Origin: Micromonospora sp. C31
GTDB lineage: Bacteria; Actinomycetota; Actinomycetes; Mycobacteriales; Micromonosporaceae
NCBI RefSeq assembly: GCF_018070575.1
Contig: NZ_JAGPXN010000003.1
Span: 1 to 64,000, forward strand
DNA: 64,000 bases
Direction of reading: 5' to 3'
Position numbers and translations under genes: made by a program. The first letter of the stretch is position 1; each line of letters begins with the position of its first letter. Positions 7,511 through 15,864 of the stretch are shown here, in pieces. The notes beneath the pieces were generated by a model. It saw nothing but the letters and a program-made list of their open reading frames with translations, did not search any database and had not been told where the DNA came from.

Positions 7511-7978
7511 ATGCTTAACCTGCCGGCCGGGTGGGTGCAGGTGTGGTTTCTCATGCCGCCTGGCAGCAATGCGACGAGCATGGGGATGGGGGCGGAACTG
7601 GTGGCACCGGATCGGGTGCGGTTGCCAAGGGCGCCATGGGGAGCATTCGACGCCGCGATGCACGACGTTCTTCGTGTTGAGCGGGACCAAGACGGCCAGT
7701 GGTGGGTCAAGGAGAAGGTCACGGCATCGGGCTACTGCACGATCCGCATCTGGGCCCCTGATGACAACGATATCGAACACTTCGAGGACGTTGCCCTGGC
7801 TGACTTTGCCCCGCTGGAGGTGAGCGGGGCGGGCATGTTTGGACTCGTCGTCCTCGATGTTCCACCGACAGCGGATCTGCCACGGGTGCGGTGGCTCCTA
7901 CGCGACGGTGAACGCGCCGGCCGCTGGACCGTCGACGAGCTGTGTGTCACCGCGGCGTGGCGGGCAGCCGCTCCATGA
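7511..7978 (+). CDS. Hypothetical protein (155 aa)
   Basis: The ATG at 7511 has an AAGGAG ribosome site about 8 bases upstream. The 155-residue product begins MLNLPAGWVQVWFLMPPGSN and has alternating strands (VRLPRAPW, WWVKEKVTASGYCTIRIWAP, VSGAGMFGLVVLDVP), suggesting a small beta-rich soluble protein. No signal peptide, membrane helix or known motif was recognised. It stands alone between the integrase remnant and the repeat zone, so it may be cargo of the former element. Coding quality (third-position GC) looks real. Confidence 0.6.
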   Translation: MLNLPAGWVQVWFLMPPGSNATSMGMGAELVAPDRVRLPRAPWGAFDAAMHDVLRVERDQDGQWWVKEKVTASGYCTIRIWAPDDNDIEHFEDVALADFAPLEVSGAGMFGLVVLDVPPTADLPRVRWLLRDGERAGRWTVDELCVTAAWRAAAP

Positions 7979-8299
7979 TCACGTGCTTGTGGGGACCGGC
8001 TACGTATCGGTGACCACAGTGCCCGGTATCACCACTCGGGCGGTGCCTCGTCGGTCAACTTGGTCTACGACTCTCCGACGGCCTGGCGACGGCCTACACC
8101 GGCTGTCGCCAGGCTCTGCCCCTGGTCAATGGGGGCGTCGCAGCCATAATCCGGCGTACAGGTCGACTCGTCCGTCGCCCACCAGTTCAGAGCCCCGATC
8201 AAGGCTCTGAACTGGTTCTATGTCCGGGTGTCGATGGTCGTTCTTGGTCAACTTTGGCTGGCGTCTGACGCCCTGACAACGCCCTGACGCCCTGGAGAT
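7979..8299. repeat. Gene-free stretch with diverged repeat copy and hairpin
   Basis: No gene is supported. Bases about 8073-8132 match about 9560-9620 (both contain GGCCTGGCGACGGCCTAC). In each copy GCCTGGCGAC pairs with GTCGCCAGGC (8081-8090 with 8105-8114; 9569-9578 with 9593-9602). Bases 8243-8290 also resemble 189-236. Confidence 0.55.
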
Positions 8300-8373
8300 T
8301 CGCGCTTGCCGGGCTTGTTGGCGTACCCAATGGCGGCGACTCCGGCGTGGGCGGCCTCGATGTCGCTGACCGA
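8300..8373 (-). pseudogene. Duplicated fragment of the neighbouring HAD phosphatase gene
   Basis: These 74 bases repeat 4277-4353 of the HAD gene with a few substitutions and one 3-base deletion. They encode the motif IV region (SVSDIEAAHA...IGYANKPGKRE) on the minus strand. No start or flanking gene parts are present. The copy is joined directly to an integrase fragment at about 8373, marking a recombination junction. Confidence 0.8.
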
Positions 8374-8675
8374 ATTCGGCAAGTCAAGGTGGTCCGCTCC
8401 CGGCTGGTCTCGGCCTGCCCAGGAACGATCGGGACCGCCGGGTCCCGCTACCCGACTCGGTGGCCCAGTCGCTCAAGGAGCACGCCAAGAAGTACGGCCC
8501 GCTCTCGATCACGCTGCCGTGGGAGGACCAGTTCAGCGACGAGCGGGTGACGGTGTCACTGATCTTCAGCACCACCCCGGCGGGTGCCATCAAGCGGGCA
8601 ACCTTCGACGGCAAGAGCTGGCGCCCTGCGGTTGAGGCGGCCGGCATCGTCCCGACGCGGCACGTTCAGTGCTTG
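8374..8675 (+). pseudogene. Tyrosine integrase, middle (catalytic-domain) fragment
   Basis: Across one frameshift the sequence reads QVKVVRSRLVS, then PRNDRDRRVPLPDSVAQSL, KEHAKKYGPLSITLPWEDQ and WRPAVEAAGIVPTR. This is the segment of actinomycete integrases between the core-binding domain and the final ALRH...YLGHSDP block. It is exactly the part missing from the integrase pieces at 7013-7371, so the two sites may derive from one gene. It fuses in frame with the following gene, which is why that gene's open frame appears to begin near 8460. Confidence 0.7.
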
Positions 8676-8741
8676 GGCGGCCGGCGCGATCGGTTGCGAA
8701 ATTCGCTGTCCGGTCGTCGGAGCACGGTGGTAGAAAGCCGG

Positions 8742-9527
8742 GTGCATAAAATTCCCACGTTCTCTGATCATCTGCGGCTGATCAACGAACGGTCGACCGC
8801 CTTCCACGCTGCGGTCGCTGCGGCGCCCCGCCTCGACATGCAGGTTCCGACCCATCCCGAGCGGACGCTGTTCGATCTTGTGCAACACGTGGGCATGGCC
8901 CGCCGCAAGTCAGCCGCCATCGTCGCCGCTGGGCCGGCAGACGCGCCCCCGGAGAAGTCGGCTTGGGACGACGGCATGGGTGCGCCTCGGGAACGCGAGG
9001 CACTGCTGGCCTGGTGGACCGAGTCCATCGAGCAACTGACGAGCGCGCTGCGTGAGGCCGGCCCGGATCGCAGTTGTTGGACGTGGTGGGATGACTCGCC
9101 GTCACCGCAAACCTCTGGTGCCTGGGCGCGGCGCCAGGTCCCCGAGATCGCGGTGTACACCTACGACGCCCAGCTCACCCTGGGTGCCCCGCAGCCGCTA
9201 CCAGACGAGGTCGCCCTCGACGGTTTCGACGACTGCCAGTTCACCGTCTGCGCAACCACGGTCGCCTGGCCACACGACCCCGCCATCGTCGATTACCACG
9301 CCACCGAGGGCCACTCCTGGCGCCTTCGGCTTTCCCGCGACGGGGCGCAGGTCGCCCGCTTCACGCCCGTTGCCGGCGAGGATTCCGAGACGGCCGACGT
9401 CTCCGCCCGGGGCACGGCAAGCGACCTGGTCCTGTTCTTCTACGGCCGCATACCGCTGGAGTCGCTGAAGTTCGAAGGCGACCGTCGCATCTTCGATCAG
9501 CTCGCCGCCTGGGACCCGTCCGTGTGA
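8742..9527 (+). CDS. Maleylpyruvate isomerase / mycothiol-dependent DinB-like protein
   Basis: The 261-residue protein starts at GTG 8742 (another GTG at 8727). Its N-terminal helical domain includes VPTHPERTLFDLVQHVGMA, typical of the mycothiol-dependent maleylpyruvate isomerase N-terminal (DinB-like) fold: a W/H-T-L-x-D-L-x-x-H-V motif. It continues with EREALLAWWTESIEQL and a C-terminal MDMPI domain (WRLRLSRDG...ASDLVLFFYGRIPLESL). These are metal-binding proteins thought to use mycothiol; the substrate cannot be deduced. The open frame extends upstream into an integrase fragment and that part should be excluded. Confidence 0.75.
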   Translation: MHKIPTFSDHLRLINERSTAFHAAVAAAPRLDMQVPTHPERTLFDLVQHVGMARRKSAAIVAAGPADAPPEKSAWDDGMGAPREREALLAWWTESIEQLTSALREAGPDRSCWTWWDDSPSPQTSGAWARRQVPEIAVYTYDAQLTLGAPQPLPDEVALDGFDDCQFTVCATTVAWPHDPAIVDYHATEGHSWRLRLSRDGAQVARFTPVAGEDSETADVSARGTASDLVLFFYGRIPLESLKFEGDRRIFDQLAAWDPSV

Positions 9528-9559
9528 CAACCGACGACACCCGATCTCGGCACCTGCGA

Positions 9560-9620
9560 CGCCTGACGGCCTGGCGACGGCCTACAGCGGTTGTCGCCAG
9601 GCTCCGCCCCAGGTCAGCGG
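9560..9620. repeat. Second copy of the diverged hairpin repeat
   Basis: This copy matches 8073-8132, sharing GGCCTGGCGACGGCCTAC and the 10-base stem 9569-9578/9593-9602. It is joined directly to a transposase tail, so the repeat may be part of a decayed insertion sequence. Confidence 0.5.
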
Positions 9621-9698
9621 GTGGCCATCCGCTACGACAAGTTGGCCGTCCGGTTGCAGGCCGTCCTGACCATCACCATCATCTGCGAGTGGCTCTGA
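9621..9698 (+). pseudogene. Transposase C-terminal remnant (IS5-like)
   Basis: The frame reads VAIRYDKLAVRLQAVLTITI, then ICEWL and a stop at 9696-9698. RYDKLAxRxxAxLT near the end is the usual C-terminus of IS5-type transposases. Nothing upstream in frame belongs to the same gene, so only about 25 codons remain. It marks the right side of the decayed mobile zone. Confidence 0.65.
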
Positions 9699-9730
9699 CC
9701 CGCCGTATGAAAACGCCCTAGAGTCACGCG

Positions 9731-10339
9731 GTGGACATAGAGCAGGTCCGGCAGGCATATGCGTCCGTCGCAGAGCTCTACATCGGGCTGTTCGGTTCAC
9801 GTCAGCAGGTACACCCCGACGACCTCGCCTTCATCGGGCGACACCTGGCTGGCCGAACTGGCACAGTGCTGGATCTGGGCTGCGGGCCTGGCCACATCAC
9901 CGGTCACCTTTACTCGTTGGGGGCCGACGCGACGGGAATCGACATGGTCCCCGAGTTCATCGCCCATGCGCGCGCGGCCCACCCGAGCGTCAGGTACCAA
10001 CTCGGATCGATGGAGGACCTCGACGTTGCCGACCACTCCATCGCCGGCATCCTGGCCTGGTACTCGTTGATCCACCTGCCGCCGCAGGATCTCGACGGCG
10101 TACTCGCCGGGTTCCGGCGAGCAATGGCGCCGGCCGGAAGGCTGGTGCTCGGCTTCTTCGACGGTGACGAGGTCGCCGCCTTCGACCACAAGGTCGTGAC
10201 CGCCTTTCGCTGGCCCGTCGACGAGATCTCCGAGCGACTCACGCGAATTGGCTTCACGGAGGTTGAGCGCCTGCGGCGGCCCAGCGACGGCGCTCATCGG
10301 CCGCACGCCGCCATCGCGGCCGTCACGACCGAAGGGTGA
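9731..10339 (+). CDS. Class I SAM-dependent methyltransferase
   Basis: The 202-residue protein begins at GTG 9731. Motif I is VLDLGCGPGHITGHL (about residues 45-59), the acidic residue of motif II is in GADATGIDMV, and a post-motif QLGSMEDLD carries the adenine-contact acidic residue. The fold ends LVLGFFDGDEV. This is a small soluble Methyltransf_25/11 type enzyme; substrate unknown. It lies immediately downstream of the transposase remnant and upstream of a second unrelated methyltransferase in the same direction. Confidence 0.8.
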   Translation: MDIEQVRQAYASVAELYIGLFGSRQQVHPDDLAFIGRHLAGRTGTVLDLGCGPGHITGHLYSLGADATGIDMVPEFIAHARAAHPSVRYQLGSMEDLDVADHSIAGILAWYSLIHLPPQDLDGVLAGFRRAMAPAGRLVLGFFDGDEVAAFDHKVVTAFRWPVDEISERLTRIGFTEVERLRRPSDGAHRPHAAIAAVTTEG

Positions 10340-10468
10340 GCTCAGCGTGTACGGGCGGACAGCCGCCTCTCGACCGATGGCCGGCCGTGGTGGTGCCCAC
10401 GTGACACAGTGTGCAGGCAGTGACACCAGGCCACCCGTGGGGATCGTGACGGCCAGAGAGGCAGCGGC

Positions 10469-11215
10469 ATGTCCGGCGCGCAGTTGTACGACACCATCGG
10501 AGCCACCTACACCGTGACACGGCGCACCGAGCCGCGGATCGCCGCAAGGATCAGTGCTGCGCTCGGCGATGCGCGGACGGTGTTGAACGTCGGGGCCGGC
10601 ACCGGCTCCTACGAGCCCACCGACCGTTACGTCCTCGCGGTGGAGCCGTCGGCGCTCATGCGTTCGCAGCGTCCTCCGGGGGCGCCGCCGTGCCTGGTGG
10701 GATCTGCCGAGAGCCTGCCGTTCGACGACCGGTCCTTCGACGCGGCGATGGCGTTCGCGACCATCCACCACTGGCAGGACCCGATCGCGGGCCTGCGCGA
10801 GATGCGGCGAGTCGCTCGCCGCGTGGTGGTGTTCACGCACGACACCAGCGACACCGGATGGCATCAACGGTTCTGGCTCACTCGCGACTACCTGCCCGAG
10901 GCCGCGGACCTCGTCGTCGGCCGGCCCACGCTGACCGAGCTGGCCGGAGCGATCGGAGCGCGCGCGGAACCGGTGCCCGTCCCGTGGGACTGCGTCGACG
11001 GCTTCTTCGAGGCCTACTGGCGCCGGCCGGAGGCGTACCTGGACGAGAACGTCCGTCGCGGGACGTCGGTCTGGGCCAGAGTCGGGCCGGACGCCGAGCA
11101 GCGGGCGGTGCGCAGCCTCCGCGATGACCTCGCCTCGGGCCGGTGGGCAGAACGCAACCGGGAGCTGGTCGATCTCGACGCCGCAGAGCTCGGTCTTCGC
11201 CTGCTGATCGCCTGA
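10469..11215 (+). CDS. Class I SAM-dependent methyltransferase (UbiE/Methyltransf_11 type)
   Basis: The 248-residue protein starts MSGAQLYDTIGATYTVTRR, then VLNVGAGTGSYEP (SAM motif I), VLAVEPSALM (motif II) and GSAESLPFDDRSFDAAMAFA, typical of Methyltransf_11. Substrate unknown; similar enzymes are annotated as ubiquinone/menaquinone-type methyltransferases, but context gives no support for a pathway. The ATG at 10469 follows a GAGAGGCAG ribosome site. There is a 129-base gap from the preceding methyltransferase. Confidence 0.8.
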   Translation: MSGAQLYDTIGATYTVTRRTEPRIAARISAALGDARTVLNVGAGTGSYEPTDRYVLAVEPSALMRSQRPPGAPPCLVGSAESLPFDDRSFDAAMAFATIHHWQDPIAGLREMRRVARRVVVFTHDTSDTGWHQRFWLTRDYLPEAADLVVGRPTLTELAGAIGARAEPVPVPWDCVDGFFEAYWRRPEAYLDENVRRGTSVWARVGPDAEQRAVRSLRDDLASGRWAERNRELVDLDAAELGLRLLIA

Positions 11216-11376
11216 TCCCGCCACGTCTGCCCACGACTTCACGGCGATGGCCAGTGGCCGCAGCCATCGTCCGTGAGATCGACCTCAGATCAGGGCGCAT
11301 GACGGCCCTGACCACCGCCAGGTGCCGCGGGCACTGACCTATACAGGCCAGCTGACCTGGCGCGTAGGGTCACCGG

Positions 11377-12057
11377 GTGACCGTGTACGACATCGCCGCC
11401 AGACTCCCGCCCATCGACGTGCTCCGGGACCGCTGCAAGGCGCTCGCCGTCCTGGAGTGCGTCGTCGACGGCGGGGAGCCCTACTACGACTACGTCCGCA
11501 CCTGGGGTGCGGACGAGGCGGCGCTGATGGACAACGGCAGCGGCGACGAGTGGACCGTGGTGTTCACCGCCGACGGCGCGTTCATCCGCGTCTTCGACCA
11601 CGAGTCGGCGATGTCGCCCTACCGCGATCCGGAGCACGAACTGTGGCCCGGGCTGCTCGACGGCATCCCGGCGGTGTTCCGTCCGCAACTCGAGGAACCA
11701 GCGTTCGGCGACGAGGAGGGGCGGTTCGTCGCCACCGCCGTGCTGTGGCGGCCTGCCGCCGACGACCGCTGGCATGCCGGCGAAGGCATCGTGTTCCCCG
11801 CACCCCGCGGACCGTACGACGACACCGCCCCCGACGGTTCCGACCTGCTCGAGATACTGCTCGACGACGTCGCCGACCGGTACGTCTCGTTCGCCGAGGA
11901 CTACTACGAAAGAGAGCTGGACCCGACGGCGGTCGAGCACATCGTCGCCCACCTTCCATTCACCGACCTCGTCGTGCGGGCTCTCAACCCGGACGCGACC
12001 GTCGCCGGGCTGCACGACGCCGTCGCCGCGATCGGGTACCCGCGCGCGGCGGCGTGA
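11377..12057 (+). CDS. Hypothetical protein (226 aa)
   Basis: The GTG start gives MTVYDIAARLPPIDVLRDRC. The protein is acidic, with an early CKALAVLECVVDGGEPYYDY block, a central WTVVFTADGAFIRVFDHES strand pair and a C-terminal VEHIVAHLPFTDLVVRALNPD helix. I recall similar uncharacterised proteins in actinomycetes but no function. No signal peptide or membrane span. It sits alone between a methyltransferase and a secreted protein gene. Confidence 0.65.
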   Translation: MTVYDIAARLPPIDVLRDRCKALAVLECVVDGGEPYYDYVRTWGADEAALMDNGSGDEWTVVFTADGAFIRVFDHESAMSPYRDPEHELWPGLLDGIPAVFRPQLEEPAFGDEEGRFVATAVLWRPAADDRWHAGEGIVFPAPRGPYDDTAPDGSDLLEILLDDVADRYVSFAEDYYERELDPTAVEHIVAHLPFTDLVVRALNPDATVAGLHDAVAAIGYPRAAA

Positions 12058-12206
12058 CCCCGGCCCACAACCGGCTGGTCACCTCGACGCACCAGCCGCG
12101 ATGATCGGCCGCCGGGCTGGCGGATTGCCGACAGTCGTCGCCGCCAACCGACGCACACCGGACCGGCGTTTCACCGACACCACTCCCGACCCTCGGAGAA
12201 TCGCCG

Positions 12207-14012
12207 ATGACCGCACCATCTCGCCACGTGTCGAGCCGCCTGCTCCTGGCGCTGCTGTCGACCCTGGCCCTGATCCTCACGGCGGCCGTTGCCGGCCCCG
12301 CCCACGCCATTCCACCCTGCGAGGTTCCGATTCCGCCGCCGGCCTGCGACGAGGAGGAGCCGTACCCGGACGATCGTCAGCCGGATGGCCACTTCGCCCC
12401 GCTGAAGGTCTGGTACGGCTCCTTCGACGTGCGGGGCTGGGCCGTGGACCCGGACACCTCGGGCGCGATCGCCGTCGAGGTGCATCTGGACGGAACGTTC
12501 CAGGGGCGGGTGACGGCGAACCTGGACAGCGCCCAGGCCGCGGCGGCGTACCCGCAACACGGTAGGGCCCACGGCTTCGTGCTGACGGTGCCGCTGCCGT
12601 GGCCCGGCGCGCACACCGTCTGCGTCACCGCCATCAACCACGTCCCGCCCGGGGCGGCGCCGGCCGGGGACCGGTCGCTCGGCTGCCAGCAGGTGCACAC
12701 CGGCACCCGGCAGGTCAGTGCCGATCCGTACACCGGCACCGGTGCCCAGCACGCCACCCAGGTCGAACCGGACACCTTCGCCGCCGGCGACACGGTGGTC
12801 GCGGCCTTCCAGGTCGGACGGTACGCGAACACGTCCGGCGCGGTCGACATCGGCTTCGCGGTCAGCCGGGACGACGGGCTCACCTGGCGGCAGGGCATGC
12901 TGCCGGGTGTCGCGACGATCGGTGGCGGCAGCTACCCGAGGGTGACCGACCCGGTGGTCGGCTTCTCGCAGCGGCACGGCACCTGGTTGATCGCCACGCT
13001 GGGGTTCGCCGCCGACCGCAGCGGTGTCATGATCAGCCGTTCCGGTGACGGGTTCGCCTGGCAACAGCCGGTGCACGTTCCCCTGCCGGCCTCCGTGGGC
13101 GGCAGCGGGACCGACTGGGACAAGGAGTGGTTGGCCTGTGACAACGGCGCCTGGAGCAGCCCCCGCTACGGCACCTGCTACCTGGAGGTCACCGACGTCC
13201 GTAGCGGCCTGATCCATGTCTCCACCTCCACGGACGGGGGCGCCACCTGGACGCTGGCCCGGTCGACCGGTGCGATCGGCACCGCCGGGCAACCGGTGGT
13301 CCGCCCCGACGGCAGCGTGACGCTGGTCTACAGCCGCAGCTTCACCCGGATCGAGGCGATCCGTTCCGTCGACGGGGGCGGCACCTGGTCGGCGCCGGTC
13401 CTCGTGGCGAACACCCCCGACTACGAGAACGAGGAGGCCGACCTGCGCCGGCACCCCATTCCGAGCGTCGAGGTGGGTGGTGACGGCCGGGTCTACGCGG
13501 TCTGGCACACCTGTGCGTTCAGCGCCGGCTGCCTCGCCAACGGCATCGCCATCGCCACCTCGGCGGACGGGGCGACCTGGAGCGTCCCGCGGCGGCTGCC
13601 CACCGGGGTCGAGGGGGACCACTTCCTGCCCGGGATCGCCGTGGAGCCGGACGGGCTGACCGGGGAGACCCGGATCGGGCTGGTCTACCACTCCATCCCG
13701 GCGGACTGTTCGTACGGCATGTTCGGCGCGCCGTGCGAGGTCTGGGCGTCGTACATCTCGTCGATCAACGACGGGCAGACCTGGAGCGCGCCGACGGTGC
13801 TGACCCATGCGATGCCGGTGGCCAACATCGCGCGGAGCACGCAGGGCCACATGCTGGGTGACTACGTCTCGGCCTCGGTCGTTCGTGGCACGGTGGTCTC
13901 CGTCGTTCCGGTCGTGCCGGCCGACGGCCCGGCCGGCGCTCCGTACCGGCAGCACATGCACGGCGTCGGACCGTTGAAGGTCACCGGCGGCAGCCGCCCG
14001 ACGACCGGCTGA
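12207..14012 (+). CDS. Secreted sialidase/BNR-repeat protein
   Basis: The 601-residue product has a clear signal peptide (basic start, hydrophobic core LLLALLSTLALILTAAVAG, cleavage after AHA near residue 36). Residues about 65-175 form the GSFDVRGWAVDPDTSG...AHGFVLTVPL module with Cys residues, which recurs in secreted actinomycete proteins. Residues about 190-590 form a six-bladed sialidase-like propeller marked by Asp-box repeats: SRDDGLTW, STDGGATW, SVDGGGTW, SADGATW and SINDGQTW. Exo-sialidase activity is possible, but the full Arg triad and Tyr/Glu pair cannot be verified by eye. A strong terminator follows at 14026. Confidence 0.75.
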   Translation: MTAPSRHVSSRLLLALLSTLALILTAAVAGPAHAIPPCEVPIPPPACDEEEPYPDDRQPDGHFAPLKVWYGSFDVRGWAVDPDTSGAIAVEVHLDGTFQGRVTANLDSAQAAAAYPQHGRAHGFVLTVPLPWPGAHTVCVTAINHVPPGAAPAGDRSLGCQQVHTGTRQVSADPYTGTGAQHATQVEPDTFAAGDTVVAAFQVGRYANTSGAVDIGFAVSRDDGLTWRQGMLPGVATIGGGSYPRVTDPVVGFSQRHGTWLIATLGFAADRSGVMISRSGDGFAWQQPVHVPLPASVGGSGTDWDKEWLACDNGAWSSPRYGTCYLEVTDVRSGLIHVSTSTDGGATWTLARSTGAIGTAGQPVVRPDGSVTLVYSRSFTRIEAIRSVDGGGTWSAPVLVANTPDYENEEADLRRHPIPSVEVGGDGRVYAVWHTCAFSAGCLANGIAIATSADGATWSVPRRLPTGVEGDHFLPGIAVEPDGLTGETRIGLVYHSIPADCSYGMFGAPCEVWASYISSINDGQTWSAPTVLTHAMPVANIARSTQGHMLGDYVSASVVRGTVVSVVPVVPADGPAGAPYRQHMHGVGPLKVTGGSRPTTG

Positions 14013-14025
14013 CCCGGGAGCGGAC

Positions 14026-14070
14026 GGTCCGGGGAGCGGTACGGCCTTGGCCCGTACCGCCCCCCGGACC
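14026..14070 (+). terminator. Strong hairpin terminator after the sialidase-like gene
   Basis: GGTCCGGGG (14026-14034) pairs with CCCCGGACC (14062-14070) and GCGGTACGG (14036-14044) with CCGTACCGC (14052-14060), with one mismatch between the two helices and a 7-base loop. Confidence 0.8.
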
Positions 14071-14150
14071 GACCTTTCCGGGCACAGCATGTCGGGTCGG
14101 GCACCCTCCCGCGCGCCTAGCGTTGCAGATCGAAAGGGAAGGAGAACCGG

Positions 14151-15017
14151 GTGCTGGAGCGGCTCAACCAGGCCATGGAGCACATCGAGCGGCACCTCGA
14201 CCAACAGATCGAGGTGGCCGAGCTGGCGCGGATCGCGATGACGTCGGAATACCACTTCCGCCGGCTCTTCTCCGCGCTGGCGGGCGTCGGCCTGTCCGAG
14301 TACGTCCGCCGGCGTCGGCTCACCGTCGCCGGGGCGGAGGTGCTCGCGGCAGAGCGGACGCTGCTCGACATCGCCGTTCGCTACGGCTACGGCTCCACCG
14401 AGGCGTTCGCCCGGGCGTTCCACGCCGTGCACGGTGTGGGCCCCGGCGAGGCCCGGCGTACGGGGGCGGCCTTGCAGTCCCAGCCCCGGATGTCCTTCCG
14501 ACTCGTCGTCGAGGGGAGCAGCAGCATGCGATACCGGATCGTGCAGAAGGACGGGTTCCAGCTGGTGGGGCGCAAGGCCCGGGTGCCGCTGGTGCACGAG
14601 GGGATGAACCCGGCGATCGTCGCCTTCGTCAGGGGCATCCCGCCGGAGACGGTACGCCGGATCGAGGCCCTGTCCGACCAGGAGCCGCAGGGCGTCGTCA
14701 ACGTCAGCGCCGACGTCGCCGACAGCCGCGCGGAGGGCACCGAGCTGGACTACTGGTACGGCGTGGTGACGGGCGCGGACGCGCCGGAGGACCTGGACGC
14801 GCTGGCCGTGCCGGCGGGCGCCTGGGCGGTCTTCGAGAACTCCGGGGCGTTCCCGCAGGCGGTGCAGTACCTGTGGCGCGACGTGTTCACCCAGTGGTTC
14901 CCGTCCAACCCGTACCGCAGCCGGCCGGGACCGGAGATTTCCCGTACCCGCCTGTCGGCGGACGGCACGGAGGCCGACGCCGAACTGTGGATCCCGGTGG
15001 AGCCCGTCACCGACTGA
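14151..15017 (+). CDS. AraC-family regulator with GyrI-like effector domain
   Basis: The 288-residue protein starts at GTG 14151 behind AAGGAG. Residues 1-105 hold two HTH motifs of the AraC type: IEVAELARIAMTSEYHFRRL and LLDIAVRYGYGSTEAFARAF. Residues about 125-288 form a GyrI-like/SRPBCC effector-binding domain (MRYRIVQKDGFQLVGRKA...VPAGAWAVFENSGAFP...AELWIPV). Proteins of this layout (Rob/BltR-like) bind small molecules and control transport or resistance genes. The 3' end overlaps the convergent nucleotidyltransferase gene by 11 bases. Confidence 0.88.
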   Translation: MLERLNQAMEHIERHLDQQIEVAELARIAMTSEYHFRRLFSALAGVGLSEYVRRRRLTVAGAEVLAAERTLLDIAVRYGYGSTEAFARAFHAVHGVGPGEARRTGAALQSQPRMSFRLVVEGSSSMRYRIVQKDGFQLVGRKARVPLVHEGMNPAIVAFVRGIPPETVRRIEALSDQEPQGVVNVSADVADSRAEGTELDYWYGVVTGADAPEDLDALAVPAGAWAVFENSGAFPQAVQYLWRDVFTQWFPSNPYRSRPGPEISRTRLSADGTEADAELWIPVEPVTD

Positions 15018-15864
15018 CCTCGTCCAGCACGGCGCGCTGGAAGGCGCGGGCCTCGGGACCGCTCGGTGGCGGCCCGCCGTCCCGCGCCGCGATCGACCGT
15101 TCGATCAGGTCGACGACCCCGCCATCGTCGGACGTGCCGACGGCTCCGCTGCCGGCGGTCGGGCCTCCCGGTCCGTCACCGGCGGTCGCGTCGACCGGCC
15201 TGCCCTCGGCGACCAGCCGGCGGCCGGCCTCGGCCTTCGACAGCCAGACGCCGTGGCGGAGCTTGACCAGGGCGCGGCACGCGCCGAGCACCGCGTCCTC
15301 GGCCCCCGGGGCGGGATCGTCGCCGGGCGGGGTCGGCAGGGCCAGCCACCAGCGCAGCGCGTCGGCCAGCAGGCGACGCAGGTCGGCGGGGGGAAGGTCG
15401 GCGAAGGCCTCGGCGGCCGGCGGCCCGAGCAGGGCGTGCCCGCACTGGTGCAGGATGCTGCGGTCCAGGCCGTACCAGAACAGGCCGTCCCCGGCGGGTC
15501 GGTCGCCGGCGGCCCACGTCGCCCGGAACGGCATCCGCGCGCCCGTGTTCAGCTCGACCTCGAAGCCGGGCTCCGGCGTCCCGGACCGGGCGACCGCCCG
15601 GCGGTACACGACCAGCTCCAGCCCGCGCGCGGGACAGGGCAGCGCCTCGTGCCGCAGCCGCGCCACCAGCTCCTGCCGGTGCGCGAGGTCGAGGGCGTCG
15701 GCGCAGACCAGCGCGACGTCGACGTCGCTGCGCCCCGGCTGGTATGCGCCCAACCCGACCGAGCCGGCCGCGTACGCCCCGACGAGGTCGCCGCCGAGGA
15801 CGTCGCGGGCGGCGGCGACCAGGTCGGCGAGGTAGCGGTGCAGGGGCGGGTCGAGGTCAGTCAT
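15007..15864 (-). CDS. Nucleotidyltransferase (aminoglycoside adenylyltransferase-like)
   Basis: The 285-residue protein has the Pol-beta nucleotidyltransferase signature: AYAAGSVGLGAYQPGRSDVD (GS-x10-DxD) near residues 30-50, with a third acidic strand LELVVYRR. A helical C-terminal domain (residues about 150-285), including a variable Gly/Ala insertion, follows the ANT(3'')/ANT(9) pattern (DUF4111). Such enzymes adenylate aminoglycosides, but many actinomycete homologues have no proven resistance role. It overlaps the NUDIX gene by 8 bases, so they form an operon. Confidence 0.78.
   Translation of the reverse strand: MTDLDPPLHRYLADLVAAARDVLGGDLVGAYAAGSVGLGAYQPGRSDVDVALVCADALDLAHRQELVARLRHEALPCPARGLELVVYRRAVARSGTPEPGFEVELNTGARMPFRATWAAGDRPAGDGLFWYGLDRSILHQCGHALLGPPAAEAFADLPPADLRRLLADALRWWLALPTPPGDDPAPGAEDAVLGACRALVKLRHGVWLSKAEAGRRLVAEGRPVDATAGDGPGGPTAGSGAVGTSDDGGVVDLIERSIAARDGGPPPSGPEARAFQRAVLDEVSR

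Noticed and set aside
6000..9700. Search for tRNA genes or att sites for the integrative element
   Set aside because: No cloverleaf or T-loop GTTCGA-type sequence was found in the window, so no attachment site can be named.
9731..11215. Two adjacent methyltransferases as part of a biosynthetic cluster
   Set aside because: No core biosynthetic enzyme, carrier protein or transporter nearby; they are unrelated to each other in sequence.
12171..14597. An 808-codon minus-strand open frame opposite the sialidase-like gene
   Set aside because: It is rich in Arg, Gly and His, has no protein motifs, and is antisense to a gene with signal peptide and Asp-boxes; typical artefact of high-GC third positions.
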